DNA of 64,000 bases from Sphagnum compactum (taxonomy: Eukaryota > Bryophyta > Sphagnopsida > Sphagnales): positions 21,634,875-21,698,874 of the forward strand of contig OZ234495.1 in the NCBI GenBank assembly GCA_965153455.1, given 5' to 3'. The position numbers were made by a program, and so were the translations under genes. This document shows positions 21,921 through 35,615 of the stretch, piece after piece (position 1 is the stretch's first letter; each line of letters begins with the position of its first letter). The notes under the pieces were generated by a model. It was not told where the DNA came from. It saw nothing but the letters and a program-made list of their open reading frames with translations, and searched no databases.

Positions 21921-24900
21921 CTAACCTGGTGTAAAGCATGAGTGAAACCATTTAGATTTAACATTCATAAAAGGATTTTTTGAATTTTGTGAATCTTCAC
22001 CATTCTGGGAAATTTTGCAAAATCTACTTCTTTAAGTGTAAATATGTTTAGTATCAAAATCTTGAATTTCCAACAGATTTTATAGCTTTTCATAACTTGC
22101 AATGGCTGATTGTTCTCAAGCTTTAATACTGTAGTCAAGATTGAGATCAGTGGCAATTTTCATTTACAGGATTTGTTTTTTCCATTTTTGTGCGGTAGCT
22201 AAAGTGGCAATCATCCATAAGTCTGTTTAGCCAAATTTGATTATAAACAATATATGAAAATAAAAATATTTAAGCATCTTTCATATTTTTTGCTACACGG
22301 TAGCACCCAGTAGAGAAATTTGGTTGGGAGTTTTTCAAAAAAAAAATTGACAACTAGAAAAAAAACACACACACACAAACACATATTTTTAGCCACTTTG
22401 AAAGTATTTTGGCCGAATGACTAAATTTAGCCAAAAACCCAGGTGGAAAAAGAACTATAGGAACTAGTCGAGATTACATCCCATGAATGCCATGAATGGG
22501 GGTGAAAAAACCTGAGAAAAAACCCTTCGTAACAAGCAAAATTGAATACATTTGGTTTGGCCCAAAAAGCAAAAGAACAAGCCAAAAAAAAAAGGAAAAA
22601 AAATTCTGAAAATTATGAGCTTGTAGAGTTTCTGATCCACAAGCAATAATTATGTAATAAAACATGACATCGAATGTGAGATTCCATCCACATATATATA
22701 TCAAGCACCCAAGCCCACATATGCATCCCCACCAAGAATGATATGCTATTCATACTTACTATGATTTTGGCAATAGTATAACCTTTCTCATTTACAAACA
22801 CAAGTTTCTATTTGCACCCCTCATGACAAGACTTTGAACCAAAAATTAATTAACTTTCAATTGCTATCTTTCCCAAATACCATTAAACCACCCTCCTCAC
22901 CAAAAAAAACTCTAAGTACAATTATTTTCCATGCTACCATGACTAACATGCTCGTCGATTATAATTCCCTTATGTGGTCTAACCCATTCATATTACTCAC
23001 CATCATTCACTTGTTCTACCCACCTCATTTCATTTTATTCACCACATCCTCAAGATGTTATATTTTGTGCGTTCAATTTTGCACACAATGTACAATGGAT
23101 GGGACAAGGCTTTGCAAATTCACATCGAGCAAAAGCCTCAAAAGCTCTTTGATAGTTTATCATAACTTTCCACTCATGTTCAACTTTCATTGTATTCCTA
23201 CCACACCAAGATTGGACCACTATCAAAGACCCTTCCACTCATCCACACACTAATATGTACGTAAACCTTATGCCACTTTTCGTGCAACATGGTTAAATAG
23301 GTGGGTACAACAAATCTTCCTACCTACATAGATTTGGGCTTGGAATGCCTTTCTTCTTATTTATGTTCACCAACTCTTCACCTTCCCACAATCTTATCAA
23401 ACAAATCGACCATATTTATCACGAGCACAAAAACTATCATGAAAAAACAAATTTCAAAGTACACAATATACTAGGACAATTTGTGAGAAGAACAAGCCTT
23501 AATGTAAGCCCAATCATGAAACACAATATTCAAAAACAAGAATATAACGTGTGCAAGAAAAAAGTTCAAATAAAATTTTATTTTAATAATGTACGAAAAT
23601 ATAAATATGTAATGAAAAAAACAAGATTATGGTGCAAGATCATATTTTAGACCAATGTTGAATAAATTGAACATAATGAGAAAATCTATTTCTATTTATA
23701 CTCGTTTAAAGACCTAACTAAAAAAACTTACATGGAGACTTCCATATTTCTCACCATGCAAAGAATTTTCTTGAACATTTTTTTAATTACACATTATGGA
23801 TGAAACATGTACTATGACAAATGAATTTCATACATCATGGATGAAAAATGAACATTCATGAATGAACTTCAAAAATTATGCTTGACAATGATGTTAAACA
23901 ATGATAATCTTGATGATGATATTGTGACAATCTTCACTAACTATCATGTCTATTATTTTCATTTGAACTATCCTAAATGACCGACCTTTGATCAAAGACT
24001 ATGCATTTACTTTTAAACCCACCTATTAGTTTCAACAGCAAAAATAACACAAGTCCTCCATTTTCAAAATGCTCATTGCATGCACAACATTTCTTGTCTC
24101 CAACCTTTTCCCCATCCCCAATGTGTAAACTGAGTGCAGGCTTTCACACCCATTGTAGATACATTGCCACACCTTTTATTCTCTTGTGAACATTTGATAC
24201 TCCATGGTTTATACAATTGTTGGCTAGTTACTAAGTTTTTGACCCAATTAATAAATAAGCTATTAATAACCTATTGGTCAGTTATTGATTTTTTAGAATT
24301 AATTAATAACCTAACCGCCTGATATTGGATTTTCAAAAGCTAATAACCTATATGGATGACATGGTAATCATCTAGGTAAGTTCAACTTACAGCATTAAAA
24401 AAAATTACGATAAAGAACAAAAAATATATATACTATTTTTTAAATCAATAAGCCTTGTAACCAATTAATAATCGATAGGATAACCAATGATTATCCACTG
24501 ATTATTTGATAACCTACCTTTATGCATAATCGATGGTTATTTTTCAAAAAATGTTAACAACTTAACCAACACCGACTTTTTTATGTATTGATAATTAAAA
24601 TCCCAAATTTTTGGGGAATATTAACCTACCCAATGGTTATGAAAAATAATCAATAATTGGACAACATTGATTTATATATATAAATCATCATAACAAAGTC
24701 CTATATCACATACAAAAATTCCTCTTCACCCACCACTCTACTATATGGAAAGGTTTCATTAATGATTTTTCTTTATAAGTTTTTTTCTTAACAAAGCCCA
24801 TTGTGCCCACTTGGCTATTTCCATGCTCTTGTTCCTACCCACAATGCTTTTGCCAAACCTAATTACATGTACTCTAGATATCCTCTTACTTGATGGCCTT

Positions 24901-27556
24901 CTTGTACATTTCCACCTTCCTACAAGCCCCACCCTTTCAATTCACATCTAATGCATATAATACACATATTTTCATGATTGATTTCCATAAGCTGCTATCG
25001 TTTGAAAACTTATAAGTAGAACACAGTATTGAGTACCATTTGCTCACAAGGACAACTAGTTGACCCTCTCTTAGTCACCACTAGTCAAAATAGAGAAGTG
25101 CACTTGCTCCCGTCCACTTGTTATAAGCATGATTCCATGTCGTGCCCTCCCATATCAATAGTTTACAAACCCACATACACATCAATTTGATCCAATCACC
25201 CTCTAGCATTATCCTCAATAAATGTAAATTTGAATCTAAGAATATTTTTAAACACCAATTCACATGACCATTGCCCCCTCAAAACCTTATCGTTCTCCTT
25301 TTCCCCCCCATTGCACAACCCCACTTTCAACTACCTTGCACTACCCTAAATTTAAATTGAAACAATTGAAAGAAATGATCGATGTTTTCATTTTTGGCAA
25401 AATTTCACCAAATTTTGATTTGAAAACTGTAATTTTGACCATGGAAACAATGGCCCAATTTATCATGTTTGAAAAAAAAATTTGAAATTGTCCTATTTTA
25501 TCATAAGTTATAGCAGGTAGCCAAGAATATAAAAGGATTATGTTTTTTTCTCCTTTCATATCTAGTATGCATCCAAATGTAGTTAAATCATTTTATCGAT
25601 GATTGACAATTTCGCTACATCACAAAATTGGGAAAAAAACCCATGACAAAAGGGAAATACCCTTATGGTGAAAAGGACTTATTCATGAATGCAAAATAAG
25701 GCATTTGCCTTCTTTGTGTAATAAAAAAGGAACATTTTTTTTCTTTCCAATGACTAAAGTGGCATGTTGGTTGTTCATATAGTGATCCTTTCCAACTCCT
25801 ACTCCTCAACAACATTTGAAGAATAGTTTTTTATTCTTCTAATATAGTGGCTTAAATTTGTAGGCAATTGAGTTGGAATCCATCCTCACGATTGGATCAA
25901 TGTGTCAATCCTTCTTGTCCTAAAGTTTCTATAACTTGAAATTAAGGTAAAAGGTAAATAGCCAAAATAAAAAGTAAAAATTAAAAATACACAAGAGTGA
26001 AAAAAATCTAAAACACAAGACTAAACTAATTTTATCACCAAATGTAGTGCAAATTTTAATTTGGTTCCTTGTTGTATGCTTGTGTATATATTTTTGTCTC
26101 AAATTTTGAATCATATCCTAAGTTTATGTAACTTTCCAAATAACTTTAGTATGTTGATTATTTCCCAATCCCCACCCATAAACATAAACATTAAGTTAAC
26201 ATAAGATGAAAGATTATTTAAATCCAACCATTTGGGGCAATTGTTATAGCTAAACCAATCAAAGGCCATCATTTTGTGAGCCTTTTACAAGCATTGGATC
26301 TTGTGCAAATGTAAGGGTGTTACTAGCCTTCTTTGTCATAAAACAATTCATATTGTGTAAGTTAATTTGTCTCTAGCAATGGACCTACTCTGGCCTCGAA
26401 GTGGGAAAAAGCCATAGACAAATTCTAAAAAGGAAGGAAGGTTAGGGAACTTTAGGGTTAAGCCTTTCCTAGTTAGCTAGTTGCTTGGGTTGCATTCCTA
26501 AGTACTCCATGTGTTCATGCATTATCTAAAGTATGTGATCAAAGTTTTTTAAAATGCTCTACTAAAGTGGCGGCTTCAGCACATGTTTGCCGAATAATTA
26601 AATTTTTTTTGAAGATTCCATTTTGAAAAATTATATAATTTGTGTCGAAGCTGCCAAGGTACTACGGTATACCTGGATAATTTTTAAAATTAGATGAATA
26701 TTCTTTCACTTATTACATGTAGTTTCTTTTTTTTGCCCTATTTCTTCGAGAGAATCATGCAAGGCCCATTGGATTCTTCTTCCTTGAAGACAAGGTACCC
26801 AAGCAATGCACAATGCATAAGTAGGGAGTGGGGGACTTGCTACCAATAAGCATTTGACATTGAAATAAATGGGGCGGGCAGCCTTCCTTGGGCAGGAGGG
26901 GGGGTTTGTGTGAGGTCTGAGATTCTTTGGATTTGGGTTGTTCCAAGTGTGTTCCCATCAGATTCCCAATTATGTTCCTAGTGTGTTCTCAAGTTCCCAT
27001 GTGTTCACCAAGATGTTCCAATAGCACCACACTTTATGCCATATCCTTTGCCCAAAATCCTACTCAATGGAAAGGTTACATAATCTTTTGTTTTTGGGAG
27101 TATCCATAGTGTGGGTGCCTTTTTTTGAACATGCCAATCAAAGAGGGGCATCACCCCCCAAAAAAATCTTTGTTAACCACCCTCACAATTAACTAATACA
27201 ACTAACAATAGGTAAGCACACTCAGTTATGATACCTAGTAGAGTTTGAACCTGAGTTACCTTTAAAACCAAAAAAAAACATTGGAAGATGTTAGTTACAT
27301 TACAACCAATTTTGTCATTGAGAAGTCAATAGCATCAAAACTAAGGGAAGTTTTTTAAAGTTCTCTTGGTAGTATTGGAAAGCCCTTGATGAGTAAGGTT
27401 TTATGAAGGTAATTTCATAATTTCTAGACATAAAGTGCCAAAGATATTAAAATTTCAAGTTATTTTTGTCGTTTAAAAAATCACAAAATCAAATTTCAAT
27501 AGAAATTGGAATTTCATCATCCTTAGGCTATTTCAATAGTCCAGGAGAGTTTATTA
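21921..27556. other. Gene-poor AT-rich stretch
   Basis: No supported gene on either strand. There is a short CA-rich run near 22365 and degenerate AATAACCTA-type words in both orientations at 21475-21620 and 24230-24660. Some frames (22834-23253 plus; 23050-23238 minus) are moderately open but have no recognisable content. Long-decayed transposons are the likely source. Confidence 0.4.
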
Positions 27557-28480
27557 CATACTGGAATGGGTGTGAGCATCGGGCCATAATATACATGAAC
27601 CATACAACTAGGCACACTAATACTAGAACCACTTAGTGGTTGCCAATATGATGGAATGGACATCATTCAATTGAATAAACCATCTAAAGCTCACTAGACC
27701 TCGGAATGGGCATGAGCATTGGTTTCTAACACCATAGTACTTTGGCCAGTTCAACAACTGAGTGTTGAATATTTAATTAATTTTAAAAAACTCAATTCGA
27801 CACCCATTTCTTAATTATTTTGAATATTCAACAAAAGTTTAAGTATTAATTTGAAAATCAACAAAGGTTGAGTATCAATTCATTAGAAATTGAGATCGAT
27901 TGCACTTTCATGAAGTTAAAGCAATTGAATCGTCTTTTTTGTTTTAGAGCAATGAAAAGCCCATTATTATTATATCTCATACTTTCTCATGTGCATGTAT
28001 GAAGTAGAGAATCACTTTTTCTTCTTTTTTTTGTGAAAATAGTAAACAAGACCCATTGGATGGGAGAAAAAAAAAATAATGAATACATATATATATGTAC
28101 GTATTTGTACAATTCTAAATTTTTTTGGTATATTTATCAACTTTTTGAAAAAAATCACAAAAAATCTAATTAATGTTGAATTGGCCCACATATTGCAGTA
28201 CACGCCAATCTTACAAGTAGGAAATTAGAGTGGGCATGAGCATTTGTTTTCTAATACACACAAACCTTACAATTGTATGTTCATGAGTACCAAAACCCAT
28301 GAAATAGGTTCATGTTCATGATTGGCTAGCAAAAATATCAACAATGACATCATTTGCTTGCAAAAACCCATTTAAAAATTAAAAAAGAAAACCCATGAAG
28401 TGGATTACACAATAGAATGGCGGTGAGCATTTCTTTCTAATGTACATGCACACCTTACAACAACAACACTATAAAAGTGC
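27557..28480 (+). repeat. Dispersed degenerate repeat with GCATGAGCATT core
   Basis: A motif resembling GAATGGGCATGAGCATTGGT followed by TTCTAA occurs near 27563, 27704, 28229 and 28412, with CACACCTTACAA-like sequence shortly after two of them. Spacing is uneven, 140-525 bases. It may be a decayed tandem array. Confidence 0.5.
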
Positions 28481-28574
28481 ATATACCTAGTTGTAAGAAT
28501 AGGCTTGCTTTGTATAGGTGTACAATTGGATGCCAAATATCATCAATATGACATCATCAAACCCTAAAATCTGA

Positions 28575-28985
28575 TTCCACACTAGTAGAGTTGTCATGAT
28601 TCTACCCATAATCTAAACTAGGGTTAAATAGGGTTCTTCTCTATTTCCACTAGTGGAGTGGTCATGATTCTACCCATAATCTAAACTAGGGTTAAATAGG
28701 GTTCTTCTCTATTTCCACTAGTGGAGTGGTCATGATTCTACCCATAATCTAAACTAGGGTTAAATAGGGTTCTTCTCTAATTCCACACTAGTAGAGTGGT
28801 CATGATTCTACCCATAATCTAAACTAGGGTTAAATAGGGTTCTTCTCTAATTCCACACTAGTGGAGTGGTCATGATTCTACCCATAATCTAAACTAGGGT
28901 TAAATAGGGTTCTTCTCTAATTCCACACTAGTGGAGTGGTCATGAGTCTACCCACATTCTAAACTAGGGTTTAGGGTTCTTAGAC
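28575..28985 (+). repeat. 68/70-bp tandem array, nearly six copies
   Basis: Units start at 28575, 28645, 28713, 28781, 28851 and 28921. Each begins TTCCACACTAGTGGAG or the two-base-shorter TTCCACTAGTGGAG and contains CATGATTCTACCCATAATC and CTAGGGTTAAATAGGG. Internal copies are nearly identical, while the first and last carry more changes, as expected for unequal exchange. The ACTAGT centre is palindromic, and the unit carries imperfect telomere-like TAGGGTT words. Confidence 0.92.
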
Positions 28986-31900
28986 TCTAGGATGCCATCA
29001 TTTTTCCCATAGGTAGCTTGTTTTGAGGAGCCTGAGGTCGGTGAGGTGGAGATGGGAGACGTGGGCACTAGTGATTTGGTGTGCATAACACTAGCACGTG
29101 AGGTGGGATAGCATGTTGATATCATGGGGGGGGGGGAAGGCTAAAGCAAAAGAGCCAAGGATTTTAATAGACACTTCACAAGCTCTACCAATGGAGAACA
29201 AGCAATCTATTCTCCCTCCCTCTCCCCTTCCCTCCCACCCCCACCACAAAACAACAACATCAACAAAAGCTTCAAAGATTTCATTGGGTTTGCTGACTAA
29301 GGATGGATGACCAGATCAGTGTTGGGTTTTTTTTTTTTTTTTTTTTCATCTGGGACATTATGCCCATTTTGGGTATTTGGTAGGCCCTCTAGGTAGTAGT
29401 AACTAGGTTACCTTAAGCCCAGACTTCTGGACCTGGTTGGCTACTTACAAGCTAAGGAAATATGGGTTTTAGTGATGTCTCACCTTTTTTTTCTAAAGCT
29501 AGAAATTAGTGAGGTGTCCTTAATTTGGCTCGGTGCATTAGCAAAGTAACCTTATTTTTCTTAGATACATGAATAATTGAGGAGTTTTTTATTCATGTTG
29601 TGAACAAAAGGACATGTGAGGGAATGGAATTTTGACCAAAGTGATCTTGGATCCAAATTTTGTAAGGTGCCCCAAAATTTTGTCATAACGTCACTTTTTT
29701 TGTTGGCTTTTTTATCTAATCTTATTTTATTATGTCCAGGACATAAAATGTATAATATTGATGGAATTTCAAATTTTCATGGTCTAGGATATTATATTAT
29801 AAAATAATAATTTTTATTTATTTATTAATATTGATGGGGATCAAAATATTAGAAAACAAGGACTTTGTTAAGATTAAGTCCTTTTCGTCCTAAACGATAC
29901 ACTTTTTAAAAAAAATTACCCTCCTACCCATTGTAACACATGACAAACCTACACACACAAACAACCTTAGAACAACCACAGACAAGGTTAATAATAAACA
30001 TTGATGAGAGTCATTCAGGCTTGAGCATTGAGCATCAAACCCCTTAAAATACTAACCAATTACAAGGATGTCCCATTGTCTAGTAACCAACTTGAAACTT
30101 CAAACGTGATTAAAAAATTGAGGAAGGCAAAATGACTAAGATCATGGAAACAAAAGCTATTTAAATGCTAAAATTGTCACCAAAACTTGAAGGTTCACCA
30201 CCTTACAACCCAACACAATGAAGTGTTCATGAATAGTAAACACCCAAACACATGGGTAGACCTAAACAAAAAGCTAACAACCCAAAGATCCTTAGATTTT
30301 AAAATCAAATGATAACAAAACTTCAAAAAACAACAAAAACACAAAATTTGGCATTTAAGTCCAAGAAGAATAGGTCTTAGTATTTACATAGCCCAAAAAT
30401 ATCAATGGCGCCAAAGAATAACATTCATGCATAACACATGCAAGCAACCTTCCATTCCTTGATGGCTAATTATAAGGAATTTTTTCAAAAGTATAAAACT
30501 TTTGAACAAACATACAAATGACCAAGTCCAAATGGGTTGTCGAGTTATTCTTTAGCATGGCTTTCATAAAGCTAAATGTACTAAAACATTGTTTGTCCTC
30601 CACTATACCTAAAACTTACACAACTACAATTTCAACTGGTTTTAATGTATTCTTGTGCATGACAATTTGGGAGGTGTCAATTGTCTTCACAAATGTGTCA
30701 AACAAAGGGTTACGTGTGAGGTTCAACTATAGCCAACTTGGAGTTACTTTTCATTGTAAAAAAAAATAGAGAATGTTACATAATATCCAAGGTTATGAAG
30801 TTCATCAAAGGTGGAATCCATACTTCCATAAGACTAATGCCATGCTTCATGGGGGTACATAAACATAGTTTTGATAGCATTCAAGTGTAACTAAAATGTA
30901 GTTTCGAGGTCTAGGCCTAACCAATATTCAAGTGTAACCAAAATGTAGTTTCAAGGTCTAGCCAACTAGTTTAGATCATGGAAACAATAAACAATAGGTT
31001 GTTTTGTAACATTAAGATTAAATATATTAGCATGTTGAGTTTCATGAAATGTGTATTTGAAAAGTATTGTCCATTATTGATTGAAATGGCAATTGATTCA
31101 ACAACTTTTACCAAGCAACAAATAATTTGGATCAACTATGTGATGTCCAAGCGATGTTTGGATCGGCATGTTTTGCATTCAATCTCCCTTGGTTTTTTTA
31201 AACTTCTTTCTAGCAAGCCTATCAATTAAAGCATCTATATCTAGTTCAAATTGTGTTTCAAAAAGGGTAGCATTAGGATCTTCAGGGGGAGAGGAGAAGA
31301 AATTTAAGGTCATTTTTAATTTCAACAATATCAATGGGAGGGGTGGCTGCATTTTGTCCTTATGCACTAGACTTTACTTCTTGAAGTAAGGGTGTAATAT
31401 CTAAGAAGTTTGCCACTATCTTTGGCCATTATCTTATCAAAAAAGTTGTGTAACTTGAAATTTGTAGGATGTTTGAGTTTTGGTGCCATTTAGATTCTAC
31501 AAAAATGATTAGGTAATGCATGCAAAAGCAACACTTTGAACTTGAGCTTTCAAAAAACTAAACTTTGAACCTTAACTTCTAAGCATAACATTAAGCTAGT
31601 GAGCCATTAAGCATTAATATGCATTTTTTCTAGATTTTAGGCAACTAAAAAACTTCAAAGCAAGTGAACAGTGAATAGTCAACTTGTGTTAGGACTTAAG
31701 GTTCAAAACCTTGAAAAACACAAAGCACAAAATACTTTCAAAATCCGGATCCTAGAATGGACTTTGGATGTTTATAAATAAAAATACTTAGGAATCAAAA
31801 TCAAATTTCAAGCAATGAAGGGTGAAGATTTTTCCATTGTAAGATTTGGGCATTGCATTCCTTGAACTCTAAACCCTCAAACCCCATTGTAAGTTGTAAC

Positions 31901-33818
31901 TTGTGATTTATGAGCAAGGTATGCAATTGTTGCATCTTGAGTTTTGACAATATTCAATTTTCTAGATGAATTTTAGTCCAAACCCAAAGGCCAAAGTTTT
32001 GATGAAGATCCACAATTTGAAGAGGTAGAACCTAAAAGCTGTTGAAGGTAAATTTCATCACTTGAATGATGAATGACCTCTTTCTTTAAATCCCAATCCC
32101 CCATTAGTGTTATGTGCATTAAGGTGCATCCTAGGACCTCCATAGTGCACCATACAATGCACATTGTAAACATAAAACACCCAAGATTTTAGAAATACAA
32201 GACTTGTTACAAGTTTGAAATTTTGATTCTTGAATGCACAATATTGTAGTCACCATTCATTAGCGATGATTAACAAGTGATGCACAATGTTGTCATCCTA
32301 GTATTCTTGGGGCCTCATCCATCATGAATCATGTGATTGTTTAACTTGACATAAAGGTAAAAGTTTCAGGTTTGTGAAAGGCAATAGATTTGAAAGCTCA
32401 TAATAACCCCTAACTTTAATACTCCCTAAGCTTGAAGGCGATGTTGAGACTTGATTTCAAAGTATTGGAAACGAGCTCAACAAGGTGAGCAACTAACCAC
32501 CTAAAAACATTTCAAAATTATCAAGCGACATGGGACTTTGGGGAGGAATCTACTTGTTACATGAACAACCGGATGATGATCATGTTGTTACTCCACTTTG
32601 AATTTGAATCATAAATTGCAAAGTCCTACTTGTTAATGGATGTGCTTGCATGATAGTTGGCCCTCTGAGCTCTTCATCTTGCCGAAAAACCCCTTGATAA
32701 AATGAATTTCTAACAAATCCTACCAAAAAACAATTTTTTTTTTTTTGGGCTTTTCATGGACCCTTGCACGACCAATTGAAAAAAGGTGAATTTTTGCTCC
32801 AAAAAAAACACTAGACCAAATATTTTGCTTCTTTCCTATATTTGATTTCATTAGTCACTTTTTGATTATGTATTGGTAGCGATGATTTGATGAAGAAATG
32901 TGGCTTAATTTGGGGATGGAATTTGTGTCAAGATTATGGGTTAATTATTTTATAGGTTACCATCAATGTTTTCTTTTCTGGTGAAATTTTGCTATTTTTC
33001 AACAAATAAGTTGGGAATTTTTTTGTTTTTCTAGTGTAAATTCAACTAATTTTTCTTATTTTTTGTTAAATTTAGCCAAATCTTAATATGAAAGAAATGA
33101 AAAAAAAAACACACTGGTTACCATAATACCATTGTGAATTAGTGATTTGTGTGCTGTTTGTGAATGCACAATGGACACTATGGGCACTTGCTAAGTTACT
33201 GAACTACAAGTTTTACTTCCATTTGTGTGACGCATAAGAGCTACTTCGAGGCGACCACTTTGAGCACCCATGAAGCTGATTCTTAGGTTCCCAAAACTAT
33301 GGGTACATGGGTAACTTCATCAACCAACAAGGTACAAAATGGAAGTCATAATAATTAATAAGGAGCATGTGTGTTTGTGTGTGTATAACTTGTGTGTGTA
33401 ACTTATATGGGATGATTTCAATTTCAACCTCATAACAATTACACCATTGGGAATCTGTTGGAATTTGTCTCTTAAGTGAAGAAAACAAGAATACATGATC
33501 CAAGGTCCCTTTGGATCTGACATGTGTGCATAGAGATCATGGACCTCTTCAAAAGCCATAGTAGGACCAAAGCAATGGTGTGTGCTTTTTTGGGGGTTAT
33601 GGGTGGGGACCAACTTCAGGTTTGCAGTATAAAATTGGTGGAAACAAAGAGGCCACCAACACCAATGATGCCCCCAAATCCATCTCCATTCCTAATCTTT
33701 ATCTCTCCCCCATGCACTTGCTTCTTCTCACACCTTCACTCCAAAAAATCACACCAACAACTAATGGGCACTTTGTACTTTACATGTACATAACTTCATC
33801 CCATAAACTAAAATAAAG
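28986..33818. other. Gene-poor stretch
   Basis: No supported gene. There are a poly-G run near 29127, a poly-T run near 29325, and a GT-rich run near 33370. Frames near 30978-31367 on both strands are open for 60-80 codons; the minus-strand one contains PNATLFETQFELDIDALIDR, which looks protein-like but is not recognised. Decayed transposons probably account for most of it. Confidence 0.35.
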
Positions 33819-34057
33819 CCATTATCCTTAAATCCTAAACCTAGTAACAAGTACCAAATACAAACCCATTCTCTCTCTCCAAGACACAACACCCCCCACC
33901 TACACACACTCTTTTAAAAACAATATTAGCTATAAGCCATTATCCCTAAACCCTAAACCCTAGTAACAAGTACCTAGTCCAAACCCATTCTTCTCTCCAA
34001 GAAACAAACAAAACCCCACCTACACAACTCTCTTTCAAAAACAATATTAGCTATAAG
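33819..34057 (+). repeat. Two-copy tandem duplication of about 120 bp
   Basis: Unit 1 (33819-33936) and unit 2 (33937-34057) both run from CCATTATCC through CTAGTAACAAGTACC and CCAAACCCATTC to ACAATATTAGCTATAAG. They differ by several substitutions and small indels. Unit 2 carries CCCTAAACCCTAAACCC, two perfect telomere-type units. Confidence 0.88.
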
Positions 34058-34947
34058 CAATGCATGTACCCAGAAGAAATTTTTTCAAAGAAACCAACAA
34101 TGTAACCCTAGAAAAAATATTTGGCAAGGGCAAACTATCTAGCTAGGTACCTACCTAAAAAAATAATTAGCAAAGCAAAACTAGGTACCTAGGGGGGGGC
34201 AAAAAAAAGGTGTTTAGCAAAGTAAAAATATAATTATACCTATGGAAAAAAAGTAAACTTTTGTACACCTAAGTAGGTACCTAGAAAAAATATCTGCAAA
34301 GGAAAGGGCCCTACCCTAGTTCTCCTTCCAATGAAAATGCTCTTAGACTTTCTCCTTTTGAGTTTCCATCCAATACACCCTCCCAAGTCCCAAAAATGCA
34401 TTAATTAAAAAATTGGTACCCGAGAAATAAGGCTCATGCAAAGCACAAGGAAAAGGAGGGAGGTAGGTAGGTGTTGAGGGGGGGGGGGGCGGAGGGGGGG
34501 ATAAACAAAAGGATGAGGAAAGGGGAAACCTCCGGTGGCGGGGAATAAAAAGAAAAAGAGCCGAGAGCTCTTCCCAAACAATATGGGGTATTTTACAGCC
34601 GCTGCCTCTGTCGCGCAGAGATTTCGTCCTCGTGCGGCAGCGCTCATCTGATCTGATCCCTTGCATCTATCTGCCTTGCGAAAGTGGAGCTGAATTCCAA
34701 GCCTTTGTTGTCTTCCGGAAGTAATTTGTTAGATTTTCGTGTCGCACAACAAACCACTTTGTCGCTGATCATGTGCCCTTCCGTAGTGTTTGCTTCACAA
34801 AAGAATGCACGGCTGGCTTGAGCACTAGTAGTAGGAGGAGGACGCGGAGCCCCGAGGAGTTTCGCAGAATCCTTGACAGGAAATAAGTACAGAACCCCAT
34901 TTGACGCCACTTCTGTAATATATAACTGCGAGGAATTGTGTGACGCG

Positions 34948-34978
34948 GTTGTTGTTGTTGTTGTTGTTGTTGTCGTTG
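34948..34978 (+). repeat. (GTT)n microsatellite
   Basis: About nine consecutive GTT units with one GTC, followed by a T run. It lies in the presumed EIN2 5' region and is likely length-variable. Confidence 0.9.
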
Positions 34979-35424
34979 TGTTTTTTTTTTTCTTTCTGGT
35001 CATTCCTGTTTTGGAGGATTCGGGAATGTGTTGTTTTGGGTGTTGTTTGTCTGTGTGCTAGTGGTGTCTTCTGGCTCCTTTGCAAGCTCTTCTTCGGCAT
35101 CGCTGGAGGAGTCTCTTTCTGTCTTACTGATAAGGAGAAATGCCCCTTATGGGTGGTGGTGATGAGTATCATCCTGTACTCCAAATGTCAGCAGTGATTC
35201 ACCCGCAGTTGAAGCGAGTGCTGTGGTAGATGGCGGAGAAGTCAGATGGCTAGTTTCTTGTATACCCATCGAGCAGGACGCAGCAGAGCTTGTTTCTTTC
35301 TTTCTTTTTTTGGGTTGCAAAATTAGTAGGGTTTTTCAGCTAGAATTTCCTTTGTTCGTATGGGTTTTTTGCCGGTCACAGGAGTGAGGGGTTATTGGAA
35401 AAGAGTGTACCCTGTGATAATCAC

Positions 35425-35460
35425 AAGAAGAAGAAGTAGTAGTAGTAGGAGGAGGAGGAG
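35425..35460 (+). repeat. Compound (AAG)n(TAG)n(GAG)n microsatellite in the EIN2 leader
   Basis: Four AAG units run into four AGT units and then four GAG units, about 155 bases before the EIN2 start codon. Confidence 0.85.
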
Positions 35461-35615
35461 CTGGTCTTTGGGTCCTTTGGAAAAAAGGATTCAGGTGCGG
35501 TGGTAGTTTGTAGACTTCTGGAATGGGCGACATTCTTCTGTGAATTGTTGCATTTGTGAGCGATGAAGAAGCGTTTGGAGTGATGATGATGACGACCTAG
35601 AAGTGAAACAGAAGA

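Larger units (their letters stand above)
34340..35615 (+). promoter_or_regulatory. EIN2: EIN2 promoter and 5' leader region
   Basis: The 1.2 kb before the EIN2 ATG is GC-richer than the flanks, with GCCGCTGCC, GTCGCGCAGAG and GTGCGGCAGCGC, and contains trinucleotide runs at 34948-34978 and 35425-35460. This fits promoter plus a long transcribed leader. No TATA box or transcription start can be assigned. The many small ORFs on both strands here are low complexity. Confidence 0.5.

Noticed and set aside
27225-27345. tRNA-like B-box (GGTTCAAACTC) on the minus strand
   Set aside because: A B-box-like word and a weak A-box are present, but no anticodon arm or stems pair convincingly, so a tRNA or SINE cannot be supported.
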